Positions 43,996 through 54,984 of a stretch of DNA of 64,000 bases are shown one piece after another. The position numbers and the translations under genes were made by a program. Each line of letters begins with the position of its first letter. Positions within the stretch are counted from its first letter, which is position 1. Where the stretch lies: assembly GCF_025398315.1 (NCBI RefSeq), contig NZ_JAODOQ010000001.1, forward strand, positions 2,046,001-2,110,000, read 5' to 3'. Source of the stretch: Shewanella phaeophyticola. GTDB lineage: Bacteria; Pseudomonadota; Gammaproteobacteria; Enterobacterales; Shewanellaceae. The notes beneath the pieces were generated by a model. That model searched no databases. It was not told the origin of the DNA and was given only the letters and a program-made list of their open reading frames with translations.

Positions 43996-44640
43996 ATGTC
44001 TATTACTGATAACCCAATGCTCAAAAATGGCTTATTACTAGGCTTGTTTGCTTTATGCTGTACGGGCTTAGTGGCGTTAGTCAACGCCCTAACCTACGAC
44101 ACTATAGCCATGCAACAACAAAAGCAGTTAACTGAAACGCTGACTCAGGTTATCCCTAATGAACTGCATGATAATGCCCTATTTGAACAGTGTATTTTAG
44201 TACACTCGCCTGAGTTATTAGGCAGCAAAAATGCATTACCAGCCTACTTGGCATACAAAAACCTGCAACCTATAGCCATTGCCATTGAAGCGATTGCACC
44301 CGATGGGTATAACGGCGAAATTAAGCTTATTATTGGTGTTGATAATAACAGCCAGGTTTTAGGTGTACGAACCCTGTCTCATCAAGAAACCCCAGGGCTG
44401 GGAGATAAAATCGATTTACGAAAATCTGATTGGGTAACACACTTTAGTGGACTGTTTTTTAAAGACAATACCAATTTATGGAAAGTCAAAAAAGACGGTG
44501 GTCAATTTGATCAATTTACAGGGGCAACCATCACGCCACGGGCGTATGTTAAGGCCATCAGTAAGGCGCTAACCTTTGTTGAGCAAAACCGCAAAGCCTT
44601 GTACCAAAGTCATGTGAAATGTGAGGGTAATCATGAGTAA
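43996..44640 (+). CDS. rsxG: Electron transport complex subunit RsxG/RnfG
   Basis: A 214-residue intact subunit with one N-terminal helix ([20 protein letters not shown]) and a periplasmic FMN-binding domain. The flavin-attachment motif reads [15 protein letters not shown], with FMN expected on the Thr of TGATIT by phosphoester. [13 protein letters not shown] loop is also typical. The last bases overlap the rsxE start by 8 nt (ATGAGTAA), suggesting coupled translation. Confidence 0.95.
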   Translation: MSITDNPMLKNGLLLGLFALCCTGLVALVNALTYDTIAMQQQKQLTETLTQVIPNELHDNALFEQCILVHSPELLGSKNALPAYLAYKNLQPIAIAIEAIAPDGYNGEIKLIIGVDNNSQVLGVRTLSHQETPGLGDKIDLRKSDWVTHFSGLFFKDNTNLWKVKKDGGQFDQFTGATITPRAYVKAISKALTFVEQNRKALYQSHVKCEGNHE

Positions 44641-45327
44641 ATATCGCGATATCGCCAGCCAAGGTTTATGGAAAAACAATCCTGGCTTAGTACAGTTACT
44701 TGGCCTGTGTCCTTTATTAGCGGTGACAGCAACGATTGCCAATGCTTTAGGTCTTGGCGTTGCAACCTTACTGGTATTAGTCGGTTCAAACATTTTAGTG
44801 TCATTAGTGCGTGATTATGTACCCAAAGAAATCCGCATACCGGTATTTGTAATGATCATTGCCGCACTCGTGACCTGCGTGCAATTATTGATTAACGCCT
44901 ATGCCTATAATTTATACCTTTCATTAGGGATCTTCTTACCTTTGATTGTCACTAATTGTGTGATTATTGGCCGAGCAGAAGCCTTTGCATCGCGAAATTC
45001 ATTAGCTCACTCAGCCTTTGATGGGTTGATGATGGCCTTGGATTTACGGCAGTATTGATGGTATTGGGCGCGACACGTGAACTATTAGGCCAAGGCACAT
45101 TATTTGATGGCGCCGATTTATTATTAGGCGAATGGGCAAGCGTACTGACAATTCATGTATGGCAAGTCGACACTCCATTTTTACTCGCCATGCTGCCCCC
45201 AGGGGCATTCATTGGCATGGGGTTATTAATTGCCTTAAAAAATGTCATCGACAGCAACATAAAAGCCAGACAACCCAAAGCAGAATCAGTCGGCGTTACC
45301 CGCGCACGGATCACTAAGGTAAGTTAA
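44633..45327 (+). CDS. rsxE: Electron transport complex subunit RsxE/RnfE (frameshifted)
   Basis: A ~231-residue membrane subunit homologous to RsxA; its start [20 protein letters not shown] has GAGGG upstream. The conserved [13 protein letters not shown] and [14 protein letters not shown] segments are present. The frame breaks at 45033-45038: [20 protein letters not shown] is expected from ATGATGGGCCTTGG, but ATGATGGCCTTGG is read (one G lost from GGGCC). The last ~90 residues, [16 protein letters not shown] onward, follow in the second frame. nth begins 10 nt later. Confidence 0.93.
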
Positions 45328-45337
45328 TACAAATATT

Positions 45338-45980
45338 ATGAATAAAGAAAAACGCATTCAGATCTTAACGCGATTACGAGATAACAATCCAAAGCCCGAA
45401 ACTGAGTTGAATTTTTCCAGTCCATTTGAATTGTTAGTTGCGGTCACCTTGTCTGCCCAAGCCACTGATGTCAGTGTAAACAAAGCTACCGATAAGTTAT
45501 TTCCGGTGGCCAACACAGCCCAGGCTATTTATGACTTAGGGATAGATGGCTTAAAGCAATATATCAAAACCATTGGTTTGTATAACAATAAAGCCATCAA
45601 CGTCATTAACGCCTGTAAAATGCTAATTGATTTACACGGCGGAGAAGTCCCTGAAAACCGTGAAGCATTAGAAGCATTACCGGGCGTAGGTCGTAAAACG
45701 GCTAATGTAGTACTTAACACCGCTTTTGGCTGGCACTACTATTGCAGTTGATACGCATATTTTTCGTATGGCGAACCGAACTAAATTTGCCCCAGGCAAA
45801 AATGTCGAGCAAGTCGAGCAAAAAATGCTAAAGGTCGTACCTGCAGAATTTAAAGTGGATGTACATCATTGGTTTATCTTACATGGTCGCTACACTTGTT
45901 TAGCACGTAAACCACGCTGCGGCAGCTGTATGATCGAAGATTTATGCGAATTTAAAGAAAAAGTCTATCCTGAGGATTAG
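45338..45980 (+). CDS. nth: Endonuclease III (frameshifted)
   Basis: A ~213-residue DNA glycosylase/AP lyase removing oxidised pyrimidines. The helix-hairpin-helix is EALPGVGRKTANVV with catalytic Lys, the catalytic Asp is in IAVDTHIFR, and the C-terminal 4Fe-4S loop is CLARKPRCGSCMIEDLC (spacing 6-2-5). The break at 45727-45740 falls between NTAFG and TIAVDTH; the family has FG-x-PTIAVDTH, and a GGGCCCACT string there would fit. Position at the end of the rsx operon is conserved in many gamma-proteobacteria. A terminator follows. Confidence 0.93.
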
Positions 45981-45990
45981 CTGAAACAAT

Positions 45991-46026
45991 AAAGACCAAA
46001 ACACCTATGATGCTTTGGTCTTTATT
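45991..46026 (+). terminator. Rho-independent terminator of the rsx-nth operon
   Basis: AAAGACCAAA and TTTGGTCTTT form a 10-bp stem with a 13-nt loop, then TATT, 11 nt after the nth stop codon. Confidence 0.75.
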
Positions 46027-46128
46027 CAGTAATTTATTGTAGGTTAACTCATCAACTAACGTGCAATAAACTAATATTTTTTGCTACATCTAACAACATA
46101 TAGCGCTAGCAATGGAGCTTATTGTTGC

Positions 46129-46212
46129 TTAATACATTGCAACAAAAAATGCGCTAAAACAAATTGCGATTACAACGGTAGTGCCTAAGGCCATTTTTAA
46201 TTCTGTAGTCAT
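46129..46212 (-). CDS. ynhF: YnhF-family tiny membrane protein (27 aa)
   Basis: A 27-codon gene: MTTELKMALGTTVVIAICFS followed by AFFVAMY. It is a single membrane helix preceded by a charged N-terminus. It has an excellent ribosome site, GGAGG 7 nt before ATG. The start MTTELKMALGTTVV closely matches the pattern I recall for E. coli YnhF (MSTDLKFSLVTTII). The function of YnhF-type proteins is unknown. The identification rests on a short sequence, so gene reality (strong ribosome site) is surer than the family name. Confidence 0.6.
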   Translation of the reverse strand: MTTELKMALGTTVVIAICFSAFFVAMY

Positions 46213-46439
46213 TGTACTGCCTCCATGTGGGTATGAAAGAAGAATAACGCCTTTTGCTTATGAACCCAAAAATTATCATCACAAATGTGAGCTAATGCAA
46301 AAAAAATATGCATTTATCGTAGAACTTATGGGTTAGTGATGTATTCATTTACTCACACTCACCGTGATTGTCGCACTAATCTTTTCATTGTCATCAGAGC
46401 TTGTTAAAGTCAGATATATTTTAAATAAGAGAGTCAAAC

Positions 46440-46850
46440 ATGTCGCAATTACTACATACAATGATCCGCGTTGGCGATTTGGATCGCAGCATAGCTTTTT
46501 ATACCGACATAATGGGTATGAAGTTACTGCGAAAATCAGAAAACGCTGAATATCAATATACCCTCGCCTTCGTGGGTTTTGGTGAAGAAACCACAGGCCA
46601 GGCTGTGATTGAATTAACCTATAACTGGGGCGTAGACAGCTACGACCTAGGCAATGGCTTTGGTCATTTAGCCATTGGCGAAGAAAATATATATGCTCGT
46701 TGTGATGCGATTACGGCTGCCGGTGGTAAAGTCACGCGTGCACCTGAATCTGTTGCAGGTGGCACAACAGAAATAGCCTTTGTTGAAGATCCTGATGGGT
46801 ATAAAATCGAATTGATCCAGAAAAAGTCAGCAACTGCGGCGCTGGGTTAA
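46440..46850 (+). CDS. gloA: Lactoylglutathione lyase (glyoxalase I)
   Basis: A 136-residue intact metalloenzyme converting the methylglyoxal-glutathione hemithioacetal to S-lactoylglutathione. Expected metal ligands are His6 (LLHTMIRV), Glu in AVIELTYN, His in GFGHLAIG and Glu in GYKIELIQ. The frame is open, but the normally conserved Gly-Pro before the Val/Met-x-Gly-Gly loop is Glu-Ser ([14 protein letters not shown]). The codons GAATCT (46746-46751) would be GGGCCT in the usual protein. This looks like an in-frame instance of the window-wide GGGCC lesion. A terminator follows. Confidence 0.93.
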   Translation: MSQLLHTMIRVGDLDRSIAFYTDIMGMKLLRKSENAEYQYTLAFVGFGEETTGQAVIELTYNWGVDSYDLGNGFGHLAIGEENIYARCDAITAAGGKVTRAPESVAGGTTEIAFVEDPDGYKIELIQKKSATAALG

Positions 46851-46866
46851 TCAGCATATCATATAA

Positions 46867-46895
46867 AACAAAGCCAGCTATATGCTGGCTTTGTT
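46867..46895. terminator. Bidirectional terminator between gloA and ruvB
   Basis: AACAAAGCCAGC / GCTGGCTTTGTT, a perfect 12-bp stem with a 5-nt loop between convergent genes. Confidence 0.85.
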
Positions 46896-46917
46896 ATTTA
46901 ATCTGAGCTTAGGTTAT

Positions 46918-47923
46918 TTATTCTGGCTTGACCAAACTAAAATGGTCATAAGCCCGTTGGGTCGCGATACGCCCTCTTGGGGTGCGCTGAATAAAACCTT
47001 GTTGAATTAAAAATGGCTCAAGCACATCTTCAATGGTTTCTCTGTCTTCACCAATGGCCGCAGCCACGTTATCTAAGCCCACAGACTCACCCATAAACTT
47101 ATCAATAATCGCTAATAAGAGTTTACGGTCTAAGTAATCAAACCCTTGCATATCAACATCAAGCAAATCGAGCGCATATTCTGCTACTTTTTGGGTTACT
47201 TTACCGTCGTGTTTCACTTCGGCGTAGTCGCGAACACGGCGTAATAAACGATTGGCAATCTCGCGGTGTTCCGCGTGAACGAGTGGCAATTTCAATTGCA
47301 CCTTGCTCATCAATTTCTAGCGCCATCACTTTGGCTGAGCGCGTCACAATCGTTGTAAGATCTTTGACGTTATAAAACTCTAATCGCAAAGGAATACCAA
47401 AACGAGCCCGCAGTGGTGAGGTTAACGCACCAGCTCTTGTGGTGGCACCCACTAAGGTAAACGGCGGAAGGTCAAGTTTAATAGAACGTGCTGCTGAGCC
47501 TTCACCAATCATAATATCGAGCTGATAATCTTCCATAGCAGGATAAAGAATTTCTTCAACAACTGGGCTTAAGCGATGGATTTCATCAATAAATAACACA
47601 TCACCCTGCTCAAGGTTTGTCAGTAATGCGGCTAAATCCCCCGCTTTTTCAAGTACTGAGCCAGAGGTGGATTTAATATTAACACCCATCTCATTGGCCA
47701 CAATCATCGCAAGCGTGGTTTTACCTAAACCTGGAGGACCAAAAATAAGCATGTGGTCTAATGCTTCACCACGATTAATAGCGGCTTGAATAAAGACCTT
47801 TAATTGTGCACGAGTATCATCTTGGCCGGTATACTCATCCAACATTTTTGGCCGCATAGCCCGGTCAATCAATTCATCTTGACCTTGTACTTGCGGTTGG
47901 ATCAGGCGATCAGCTTCAATCAT
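46918..47923 (-). CDS. ruvB: Holliday junction branch-migration ATPase RuvB (frameshifted)
   Basis: A ~334-residue AAA+ motor driving Holliday-junction migration with RuvA. It has Walker [14 protein letters not shown], Walker B LFIDEIHR, an arginine-finger/sensor region ([18 protein letters not shown]) and a C-terminal winged helix ([15 protein letters not shown]). The frame breaks at 47254-47266 in [17 protein letters not shown]: an extra base in CCGCGAGATTGCC, where CCGCG-x-ATTGCC is expected. This site does not have GGGCC; CCGCGG would fit. Last gene of ruvC-ruvA-ruvB. Confidence 0.93.
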
Positions 47924-47955
47924 TTTTACATACCTTAGTCATGATGTTCATCGAG

Positions 47956-48574
47956 TTATAACATAGACTTTAACGCAGCTTTAATCAGAGTTTCTGAACT
48001 CATGCCTTCCGTAAATGCAGCTGATACCGCTTTACTCGCCTGTGCAGGCTTATAACCTAATGACAATAAAGCAGAAATAGCATCCTCTTCTGCACTGTCA
48101 ACAACCGCAACAGGTTTATAGTTACTTTGCAGTACAAATTCACGCTCGGAACCCACTGATGCTTCAAGTAGGCTTTTCAGTTTGTCGCGCATTTCAATCA
48201 CTAAGCGCTCTGCTGTTTTCTTTCCCACACCCGGTAATTTGACCAAAGTGACAATATCATCACGTTCAACACAAGAGACAAATTCACTGGCTGTCATGCC
48301 CGATAAAATCGTTAACGCCAGTTTAGTGACCAACGCCATTGGTTTTAATCAGCAATCTAAATAAGGCGCGCTCTTGCTTGGTGATAAAGCCATATAACAA
48401 CTGAGCGTCTTCACGCACAACAAAATGGGTGAACAAACTGGCATGTTGGTTGAGTTCAGGTAACTCATAAAAACTGGTCATCGGCACTTGTAACTCATAA
48501 CCAACCCCACTAACGTCGAGCACGATTTCAGGTGCTTGTTTTTCTATTAATGTACCACTGAGACGACCAATCAT
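47956..48574 (-). CDS. ruvA: Holliday junction DNA-binding protein RuvA (frameshifted)
   Basis: A ~205-residue tetrameric junction-binding partner of RuvB. It starts at [12 protein letters not shown] (ATG 48572-48574), overlapping the ruvC stop as ATGA. The OB-fold domain is complete, the helix-hairpin-helix pair spans the break (LLIKTNGVG and [16 protein letters not shown]), and the C-terminal RuvB-binding domain ends AALKSML. The frame breaks at 48324-48331: NGVGPKLALTIL is expected from GTTGGGCCCAAA, but GTTGGTCACTAAA is read. Confidence 0.93.
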
Positions 48575-49088
48575 TTGTATCTTCCATAAGTTCTGCTGTT
48601 GGCTTTGCCGCCCATAGCAATAAGGCTCTGATAAGTATGAAAATGACAAACTGCTACACCAAGGGCATCTGCAGCGTCAGCTTGCGGTGCCGCGGGCAAT
48701 TTTAGCAGTTGTTTAATCATATGTTGTACTTGTGTTTTTTGCGCTCTGCCGGTGCCAACCACAGCACTTTTGATTTGGGTGGCACTGTATTCGGCGACAG
48801 GTAAGTTAGCACAGGTTGCCGCCACAATAGCTGCTCCACGGGCTTTACCAGTTTAAGTGCTGAGTCAGCATTTTTTGCCATAAACACACGTTCGATTGCA
48901 AATTCATTGGGTTGATACTGAGTAATAATTTCAGTTAAACCAGCATAGATTTGCTGTAAACGCTGAGGTAAATCATCGGCTGAAGTGCGAATACAACCGC
49001 TGCCTAAGTATATTTGTTGTCTACCTTGGCATTGAATAACACCATAACCGGTAATGCGCGAGCCGGGATCGACTCCTAATATGATCAT
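48571..49088 (-). CDS. ruvC: Crossover junction endodeoxyribonuclease RuvC (frameshifted)
   Basis: A ~172-residue Holliday-junction resolvase of the RNase H fold. Acidic residues are visible in [12 protein letters not shown] (Asp7), [11 protein letters not shown] (Glu) and [13 protein letters not shown] (Asp). It overlaps yebC by 4 nt (ATGA) at its start and ruvA at its end. The frame breaks at 48845-48852 in [28 protein letters not shown] is read where AAACTGGGCCAAGCC (one base longer, with GGGCC) would restore the frame. Confidence 0.92.
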
Positions 49089-49838
49089 AGATTATCTAAT
49101 GCTTCCATTACGTCATCGGAAATGTCAGCGTTATGATATACCTCTTGTACATCATCGTGATCTTCTAAGTTATCAATTAACCGTAAGAATTTTTCAGCGG
49201 TATCAGCATCTAATTCGGCTTTAGTAGAGGCTACCATAGTCACCTCTGCGTTGACAGAATCCAGTGCCCCACTGTCGAGTGCGTCTTTAACTTGGCCAAA
49301 AGCATCTGGGCTGGTAAACACATCCATTGAACCGTCATCATGTGTTACCACATCATCGGCACCGGCCTCTAGGGCTAACTCCATTAAGGTGTCTTCGTCA
49401 GTATCACTGCCGTATGAAATGACCCCAGATTTGGTAAACAGATACGCCACCGAACCGTCAGTGCCTAAATTACCACCCGATTTGTTAAACGCATTACGTA
49501 CACCTGATACCGTGCGATTACGGTTATCTGTCATGGTTTCGACCATGACAGCTGTGCCACCTGTACCCATAGCCTTCATAGATAATGGTTTCAAGTTGCT
49601 GACCATCAAGCTCACCTGCACCACGTTTAATTGCACGTTCAACGGTGTCACGTGTCATGTTATTTGATAGGGCTTTATCTATTGCTGCGCGAAGACGGGG
49701 ATTGGAATCTGGATCGGATCCGCCTTCTCTTGCGGCGACGGTAAGTTCACGAATGAATTTGGTAAACAACTTACCGCGTTTGGCATCTTGCGCCGCTTTA
49801 CGGTGTTTAATATTGACTCATTTACTGTGTCCTGCCAC
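49085..49838 (-). CDS. yebC: YebC/PmpR-family transcriptional/translational regulator (interrupted)
   Basis: A ~250-residue YebC-family protein; family members are described as DNA-binding regulators and, more recently, as acting on ribosome stalling. The start is GTG 49836-49838, with AAGGAG 6 nt upstream (GTG-GCA-GGA-CAC-AGT). It continues as [23 protein letters not shown], where a TGA at 49818-49820 replaces Trp (AAATGAGTCAAT for AAATGGGCCAAT). A second lesion at 49561-49569 adds a base in [15 protein letters not shown] (GGGTACAGG for GGGCCAGG). It heads the yebC-ruvC-ruvA-ruvB run, 116 nt after aspS and its terminator. Confidence 0.92.
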
Positions 49839-49883
49839 ATTAAGCTCCTTTTTGATTCAAGTAGGAGTAGAAACGCTACTTGT

Positions 49884-49916
49884 AAAAAACATACCGAGGC
49901 AGCAGCCTCGGTATGT
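49884..49916 (-). terminator. Rho-independent terminator after aspS
   Basis: On the minus strand, a perfect 12-bp stem (ACATACCGAGGC / GCCTCGGTATGT, 4-nt loop) is followed by TTTTTT, 39 nt past the aspS stop. It separates aspS from yebC. Confidence 0.9.
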
Positions 49917-49954
49917 GTTGCTCTTTTAGAGCGAGTTATGCTAAACGGTTTAAG

Positions 49955-51730
49955 TTATTCTTCAGCTTTAGGCTTTTCAATAACCGCAATACCGAGTTCA
50001 GTTAATTGAACAGGGTTAGCAAAACCTGGTGCGTTCGTTAATGGACACGCTGCGGTTGTTGTTTTAGGGAATGCCATCACATCACGAATTGACGTTGCCC
50101 CTGTCATTAACATGATTATACGGTCTAAACCAAACGCTAAACCAGCATGAGGTGGTGTGCCGTAACGTAAAGCTTCAAGTAAGAAACCAAACTTCTCTTT
50201 TGCTTCTTCGGCTTCAATACCTAAAATGTTAAATACCGTGCTTTGCATGTCAGCATTATGAATACGCACAGAGCCGCCACCTAATTCACAACCGTTCAGC
50301 ACCATGTCATACGCATCTGAAATTGCCGCTCCTGGATCGGCGGCTAATTCTGCTGGGCTGATACCGCGCGGCGCGGTAAACGGATGGTGAACAGCATGGA
50401 AACTGCCATTAATTTTCTCAAACATTGGGAAGTCAACAACCCACATTGGGCGCCATTCACCTTCTAATAAATCGAAATCTTCACCTGCTTTTAAACGCAA
50501 TGCACCCATGGCTTCTGCCACCACGTTGGCTTTGTCTGCACCAAATAAAATGATGTCACCAGTTTGTGCACCTGTGCGGCTAACAATATTATTAGCAATG
50601 TCTTCAGATAAAAACTTGAGCACAGGAGACTGAATACCTTCGATACCCGCATCTAAATCATTAATCTTCATCCACGCTAGGCCTTTAGCACCATAAATGC
50701 CGGCATATTTGGTGTAGTCGTCAATTTGCTTACGAGACAATGATGCGCCCGTTGGAATGCGAAGTGCAGTTACACGACCTTCGACATCATTTGCTGGGCC
50801 GTTAAATACCGCAAACTCGACGTCTTTAACTAAGTCGGCAATATCGACTAATTCAAGTGGGTTACGTAAGTCTGGTTTATCAGAACCGTAACGTTGCATG
50901 GCTTCTGCGTATGACATACGTGGAAACTCACCTAAATCAACATTGAGTAAGTCTTGGAACAAACCACGCATCATCTGCTCAGTTTTTTCCATCACTTGCT
51001 CAGCGCTCATGAATGAGGTTTCGATATCGATTTGAGTAAATTCAGGTTGGCGATCAGCACGTAAATCTTCATCACGGAAACATTTCACTATTTGATAATA
51101 ACGGTCAAAGCCCGACATCATCAGTAACTGTTTAAATAACTGTGGAGATTGTGGTAGCGCAAAGAATTGACCTTTATAAGTCCGGCTAGGTACTAAATAG
51201 TCACGTGCACCTTCTGGCGTCGCTTTGGTCAAAATGGGTGTTTCGATGTCTAGGAAACCATTGTCATCTAAGAAACGGCGTACTGCACTAGTCACTTTAG
51301 CGCGGAAGATTAAACGCTCGGCCATTTCTGGACGACGTAAATCTAAGTAGCGGTATTTAAGACGTTGCTCTTCGCTGTTATTTTGGTAATTGTCCATGCT
51401 CAACGGCAGTGGTGCTGCCACATTAATAATGTTCAATTGCTTACCAAGAATTTCAACTTCACCGGTTTTCATGTGTGAATTAACTTGGCTGTCAGGGCGT
51501 GCACGGACAACGCCGGTCACTTGAACACAAAATTCACTGCGCAATGTGCTGGCAACGTCAAAGACCTCTTTTAAGTCTGGATCATAAACAACCTGTACTA
51601 GCCCTTCTCTGTCGCGTAAGTCTAAAAATACAACTCCGCCTAAATCACGACTACGGTTAACCCAACCGACTAAAGTAACTTCTTGACCAAGATGAGACAG
51701 ATTAATGTCTCCACAATAATGACTGCGCAT
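49955..51730 (-). CDS. aspS: Aspartyl-tRNA synthetase
   Basis: An intact 591-residue bacterial-type class IIb synthetase. It has an N-terminal OB-fold ([20 protein letters not shown]), motif 1 ([20 protein letters not shown]), motif 2 ([19 protein letters not shown]), the bacterial insertion domain (~290-420) and motif 3 ([15 protein letters not shown]). It keeps one intact GGCCC (complement at 50796-50800) in [19 protein letters not shown] precedes the start. A perfect TTATCCACA lies just upstream of the gene. Confidence 0.97.
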   Translation of the reverse strand: MRSHYCGDINLSHLGQEVTLVGWVNRSRDLGGVVFLDLRDREGLVQVVYDPDLKEVFDVASTLRSEFCVQVTGVVRARPDSQVNSHMKTGEVEILGKQLNIINVAAPLPLSMDNYQNNSEEQRLKYRYLDLRRPEMAERLIFRAKVTSAVRRFLDDNGFLDIETPILTKATPEGARDYLVPSRTYKGQFFALPQSPQLFKQLLMMSGFDRYYQIVKCFRDEDLRADRQPEFTQIDIETSFMSAEQVMEKTEQMMRGLFQDLLNVDLGEFPRMSYAEAMQRYGSDKPDLRNPLELVDIADLVKDVEFAVFNGPANDVEGRVTALRIPTGASLSRKQIDDYTKYAGIYGAKGLAWMKINDLDAGIEGIQSPVLKFLSEDIANNIVSRTGAQTGDIILFGADKANVVAEAMGALRLKAGEDFDLLEGEWRPMWVVDFPMFEKINGSFHAVHHPFTAPRGISPAELAADPGAAISDAYDMVLNGCELGGGSVRIHNADMQSTVFNILGIEAEEAKEKFGFLLEALRYGTPPHAGLAFGLDRIIMLMTGATSIRDVMAFPKTTTAACPLTNAPGFANPVQLTELGIAVIEKPKAEE

Positions 51731-51899
51731 TGAACTCTATCCTTTATCCACAAAGCGGTATTTTTGGAAATTGAAAACGATAAAAACGGCATTATATACC
51801 GTGACTCGCACTTATGCATTGCAGTATCAGCCAGTTTGCGTCAATTGACCATAGTTGTGGTTGATAAACATGGTTGATTGACGGAAAAATCTACAAGCA

Positions 51900-54724
51900 T
51901 TAATTCATTTTATATTGATGACCGCCAATCTTCTTAGCTTGATACATTAATTGGTCGGCCGTTTTAAGTAATGTTGCCGGTGTGTCGGCATCTTCATTAA
52001 ACATGGCAATACCGATACTGGCTGAAATATTCACCTGGCGACCGTCAATCACGGTAATTCTTTTTAATGCCAGCAAAATATTATCAGCAACTTGGCGAGT
52101 ATTTTCTTTGCTGTCGATATGTTGAAGTAATAATACAAATTCATCACCGCCGAATCGGGCGACGGTGTCTGATTCACGGACACATTTAGACAGCATTAAC
52201 CCTACCCGGTGTAATAATTTATCACCAATATGATGACCGTGCATATCATTGACAGCTTTAAAGCCATCAAGATCGACAAATAATACTGCAAAACGAGATT
52301 TATCTCGCTGATGGGTCATGACTGCTTGGCTTAATCTGTCGTCAAGTAAACTGCGATTGGGTAAACCCGTCACATTGTCATGGTTAGCCATAAATTGGAG
52401 GTTTTCTTCGGCTTTTATTCGTTTTTGTATTTCAACATTCAAGCGTCGATTAGACATGAATATCATTAATGCAATTAATGATAATACTAGCAAGCCCACA
52501 ATTAATATCTGAAGCCAGCGTTGGTAACGTAAAGTATCACTATTAACGTCTAATGAGACCCACTTTTGATACATGTTTTGTTGCTCTGCTTCATCGATTG
52601 TCGCTATCACCCGGTCAATTAACGGGACTAACGATTTCACTCCAGGAAACAGTCCTATACGGCTATGTTGCTCGGTTAATTCAGCCACTAGCGACATTTT
52701 CAAACTTGGATATTGACCACCTTTTAATGTTGTAGCTAACGTTGCAACTTGATCAACAAACATATCTGCGCGGCCATTGATTACAGCGTTAATACCCTGC
52801 TCAGTATCGGCAACGACCACCAGATCAATTCCAGGGTATTGCTGCCTTAAATGGTCGATAATGTGGTAACCATCAACCACCGCCAGCCGTTTGCCGACAA
52901 CTTGCGAGATATTAAAGATGGGGGTTGAGTTAGCGAAGTCACAATTGCCCAAGGAGAGTGCCAGTAAGAAGCCGAAAAAGCCAATGAGTTTTCACGTTCG
53001 TTGGTTTGCGCCATACTGGCCACCAGATGAATTTCGCCTTTAATCAAATCATTGACCATCTTACCAAAATCATCATAAGCCACAGGAATAATCGTCAAAT
53101 TAAGCTGCTTAACGAGCAGATTTTTAATATCAGCATTTACGCCTAAAAACTGGCCATTTTTACCTTGAAATTCCATCGGCGCCCAATGTTTAAGGTACCC
53201 CATCTTAATGGCACCTAAGCTACTGATATATTGTTTTTGCTGGGTGGTTAATTTTATTTTACTGCCACTGCTTGTGAAGAAGCGATCGTCAGGATTAATC
53301 AACCACTTACGTTCAATTTGGATTTGCTCTTCTACCGAAATCAAATTAAAGCCAGCTTGAATGCGATCCGCGAGGCCACTGTCGTCAATACGGGTTAACG
53401 CATACATATCGGTCGTAAATTCAACATCGAAATATTGTCGAAATTCAGCCCAGAGTTTGTTTGCTAACAGATAATGCGATGTCATCGCAGCAGATGAAAT
53501 AAACCCGCTAATTTCGTCATTATGAGCCGCTTTAACCATCTCATCGAGTGTGTGATAAAAACGCAATTGTGCTTGGGGAAATGCAGACTTAACTTGAGTA
53601 ATATAAGGTGCGGTAGGAAATAACCCAATACGTATTGCGCTTTTCTCAATGTCTTTAATATTGTGTTTGGCACTAAAAAAGCGACTTTTAACAGATGTAA
53701 TATGCCAAGCCTGTTTTAACCCGCTACGCATATCTTGGCTTTCAGGGTAACCAATATGCACATCTGCCACACCACGTTTTACATCCTCAATAGTACTGTT
53801 CATGTCGCCAGTGGCAAAGTCGATATTAATGCCGGTTTTTTTCGACCACAATTTCCATACATCAACCAGCATACCGGTGGGTAAACCGTCAACACCAAGA
53901 TCGGCATAGGGCTCAACACCCGTTTGCATGGCAATAATGACCCCAGATGTTTGTTTGTGATAACCCAGCCAGCGGCGTTCGATATGCTTAATCGTTTGAG
54001 GTGAAATTAATCCAAAGCCATGGTTAATGTTATCGACTAAAGCTTGATTACCTTTTACCACGGCAGGAACTAACTCAACCTTTTTGATGAGGATACGCGA
54101 AGAACTGTAAAAGTTAGCGGCAATATCTTGCTCTAAGGCAAGGTTACGCTGATAACCTTCAATCCCAGCAAACACCAACAGCTCGTCCTTCGCCGCCGCT
54201 TGCAGTAATTGCTCTCGATTTGTAAAACGTTTAAAACTTAAACGAGGCTCTATTGAACGCAGCATTGCTTCGTGAGATGAGCCATCGACTATGCCAATCT
54301 GATATGGAATTAAATCACTTATCTTTTTTTTGCTATTCAGTGATTTGTGTAAATAGAGGTAAGTATTTAATGACGTAAATGGCGTAGCAAAATCGAATTT
54401 TTTAGCACGACCGTTTGTTTTTGTCATACCAATATGAATATCTGCATTATGCTGTTCAAGTTGATCTAAAGATTGCTGCCAATGACGCGTCACAAAGCGA
54501 ATTTTAGTATCGCTTACAGTTGACCACTCGCGCCATAAATCCACTAAAATACCTGCAGGATTGCCTTTGTCATCTAAATATCCATAAGGATATGTATCTT
54601 CACCCATGACGATAATTAGCGGTGATGATGCTGGTTCTAAGGCATTATCGTCATTATGAAAGCCGTATGCGGGCAAAATGAGCATCCACAGAATCGATGC
54701 CAGCACCCAAGATATCAATTTCAA
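51900..54724 (-). CDS. Triple periplasmic sensor-diguanylate cyclase (SBP_bac_3 x3 + GGDEF; frameshifted)
   Basis: A ~941-residue inner-membrane signalling protein. After a signal peptide (MKLISWVLASILWMLILPAYG) come three tandem solute-binding-type sensor domains (residues ~35-260, 262-480, 490-735), marked by PYGYLDDKGNPAGILVDLWR, PYADLGVDGLPTGMLVDVWK and PMEFQGKNGQFLGVNADIKN. A membrane helix (LQILIVGLLVLSLIALMIFM) and an intact GGDEF domain follow. The active site is RFGGDEFVLLLQ and the inhibitory RxxD I-site (RESD) sits five residues before it, so it should make c-di-GMP under product inhibition. A one-base shift near 52930-52948 breaks the third sensor (VTS / ANSTPIFNIS); GGGCC is not clearly involved. 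Confidence 0.83.
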
Positions 54725-54984
54725 GTTTTTTCCCTAATACTTATATTTGATGATTACGTCGTTTTTATCGTTATTTAGATAAGCTGCAGTATATTATACC
54801 GTGATACCTATATCGTTAAGCACCACAGTAATGCACAATTTGTTATTAAATTGTATCTATCTAACAAATAATATCATTATTTAGACTGAGTTAATGTATA
54901 TTTTGTCAAATTTTGCTGTCATTCCCGCTTTGTATAAGCAAAGCAAAAAGGCTGACAATTGAACTCTAATCGCGAAGCGACATT

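Noticed and set aside
49251..49667. 138-codon plus ORF antisense to yebC
   Set aside because: The minus frame is clearly YebC; the Ser/Pro-rich plus frame is a mirror of its codon bias.
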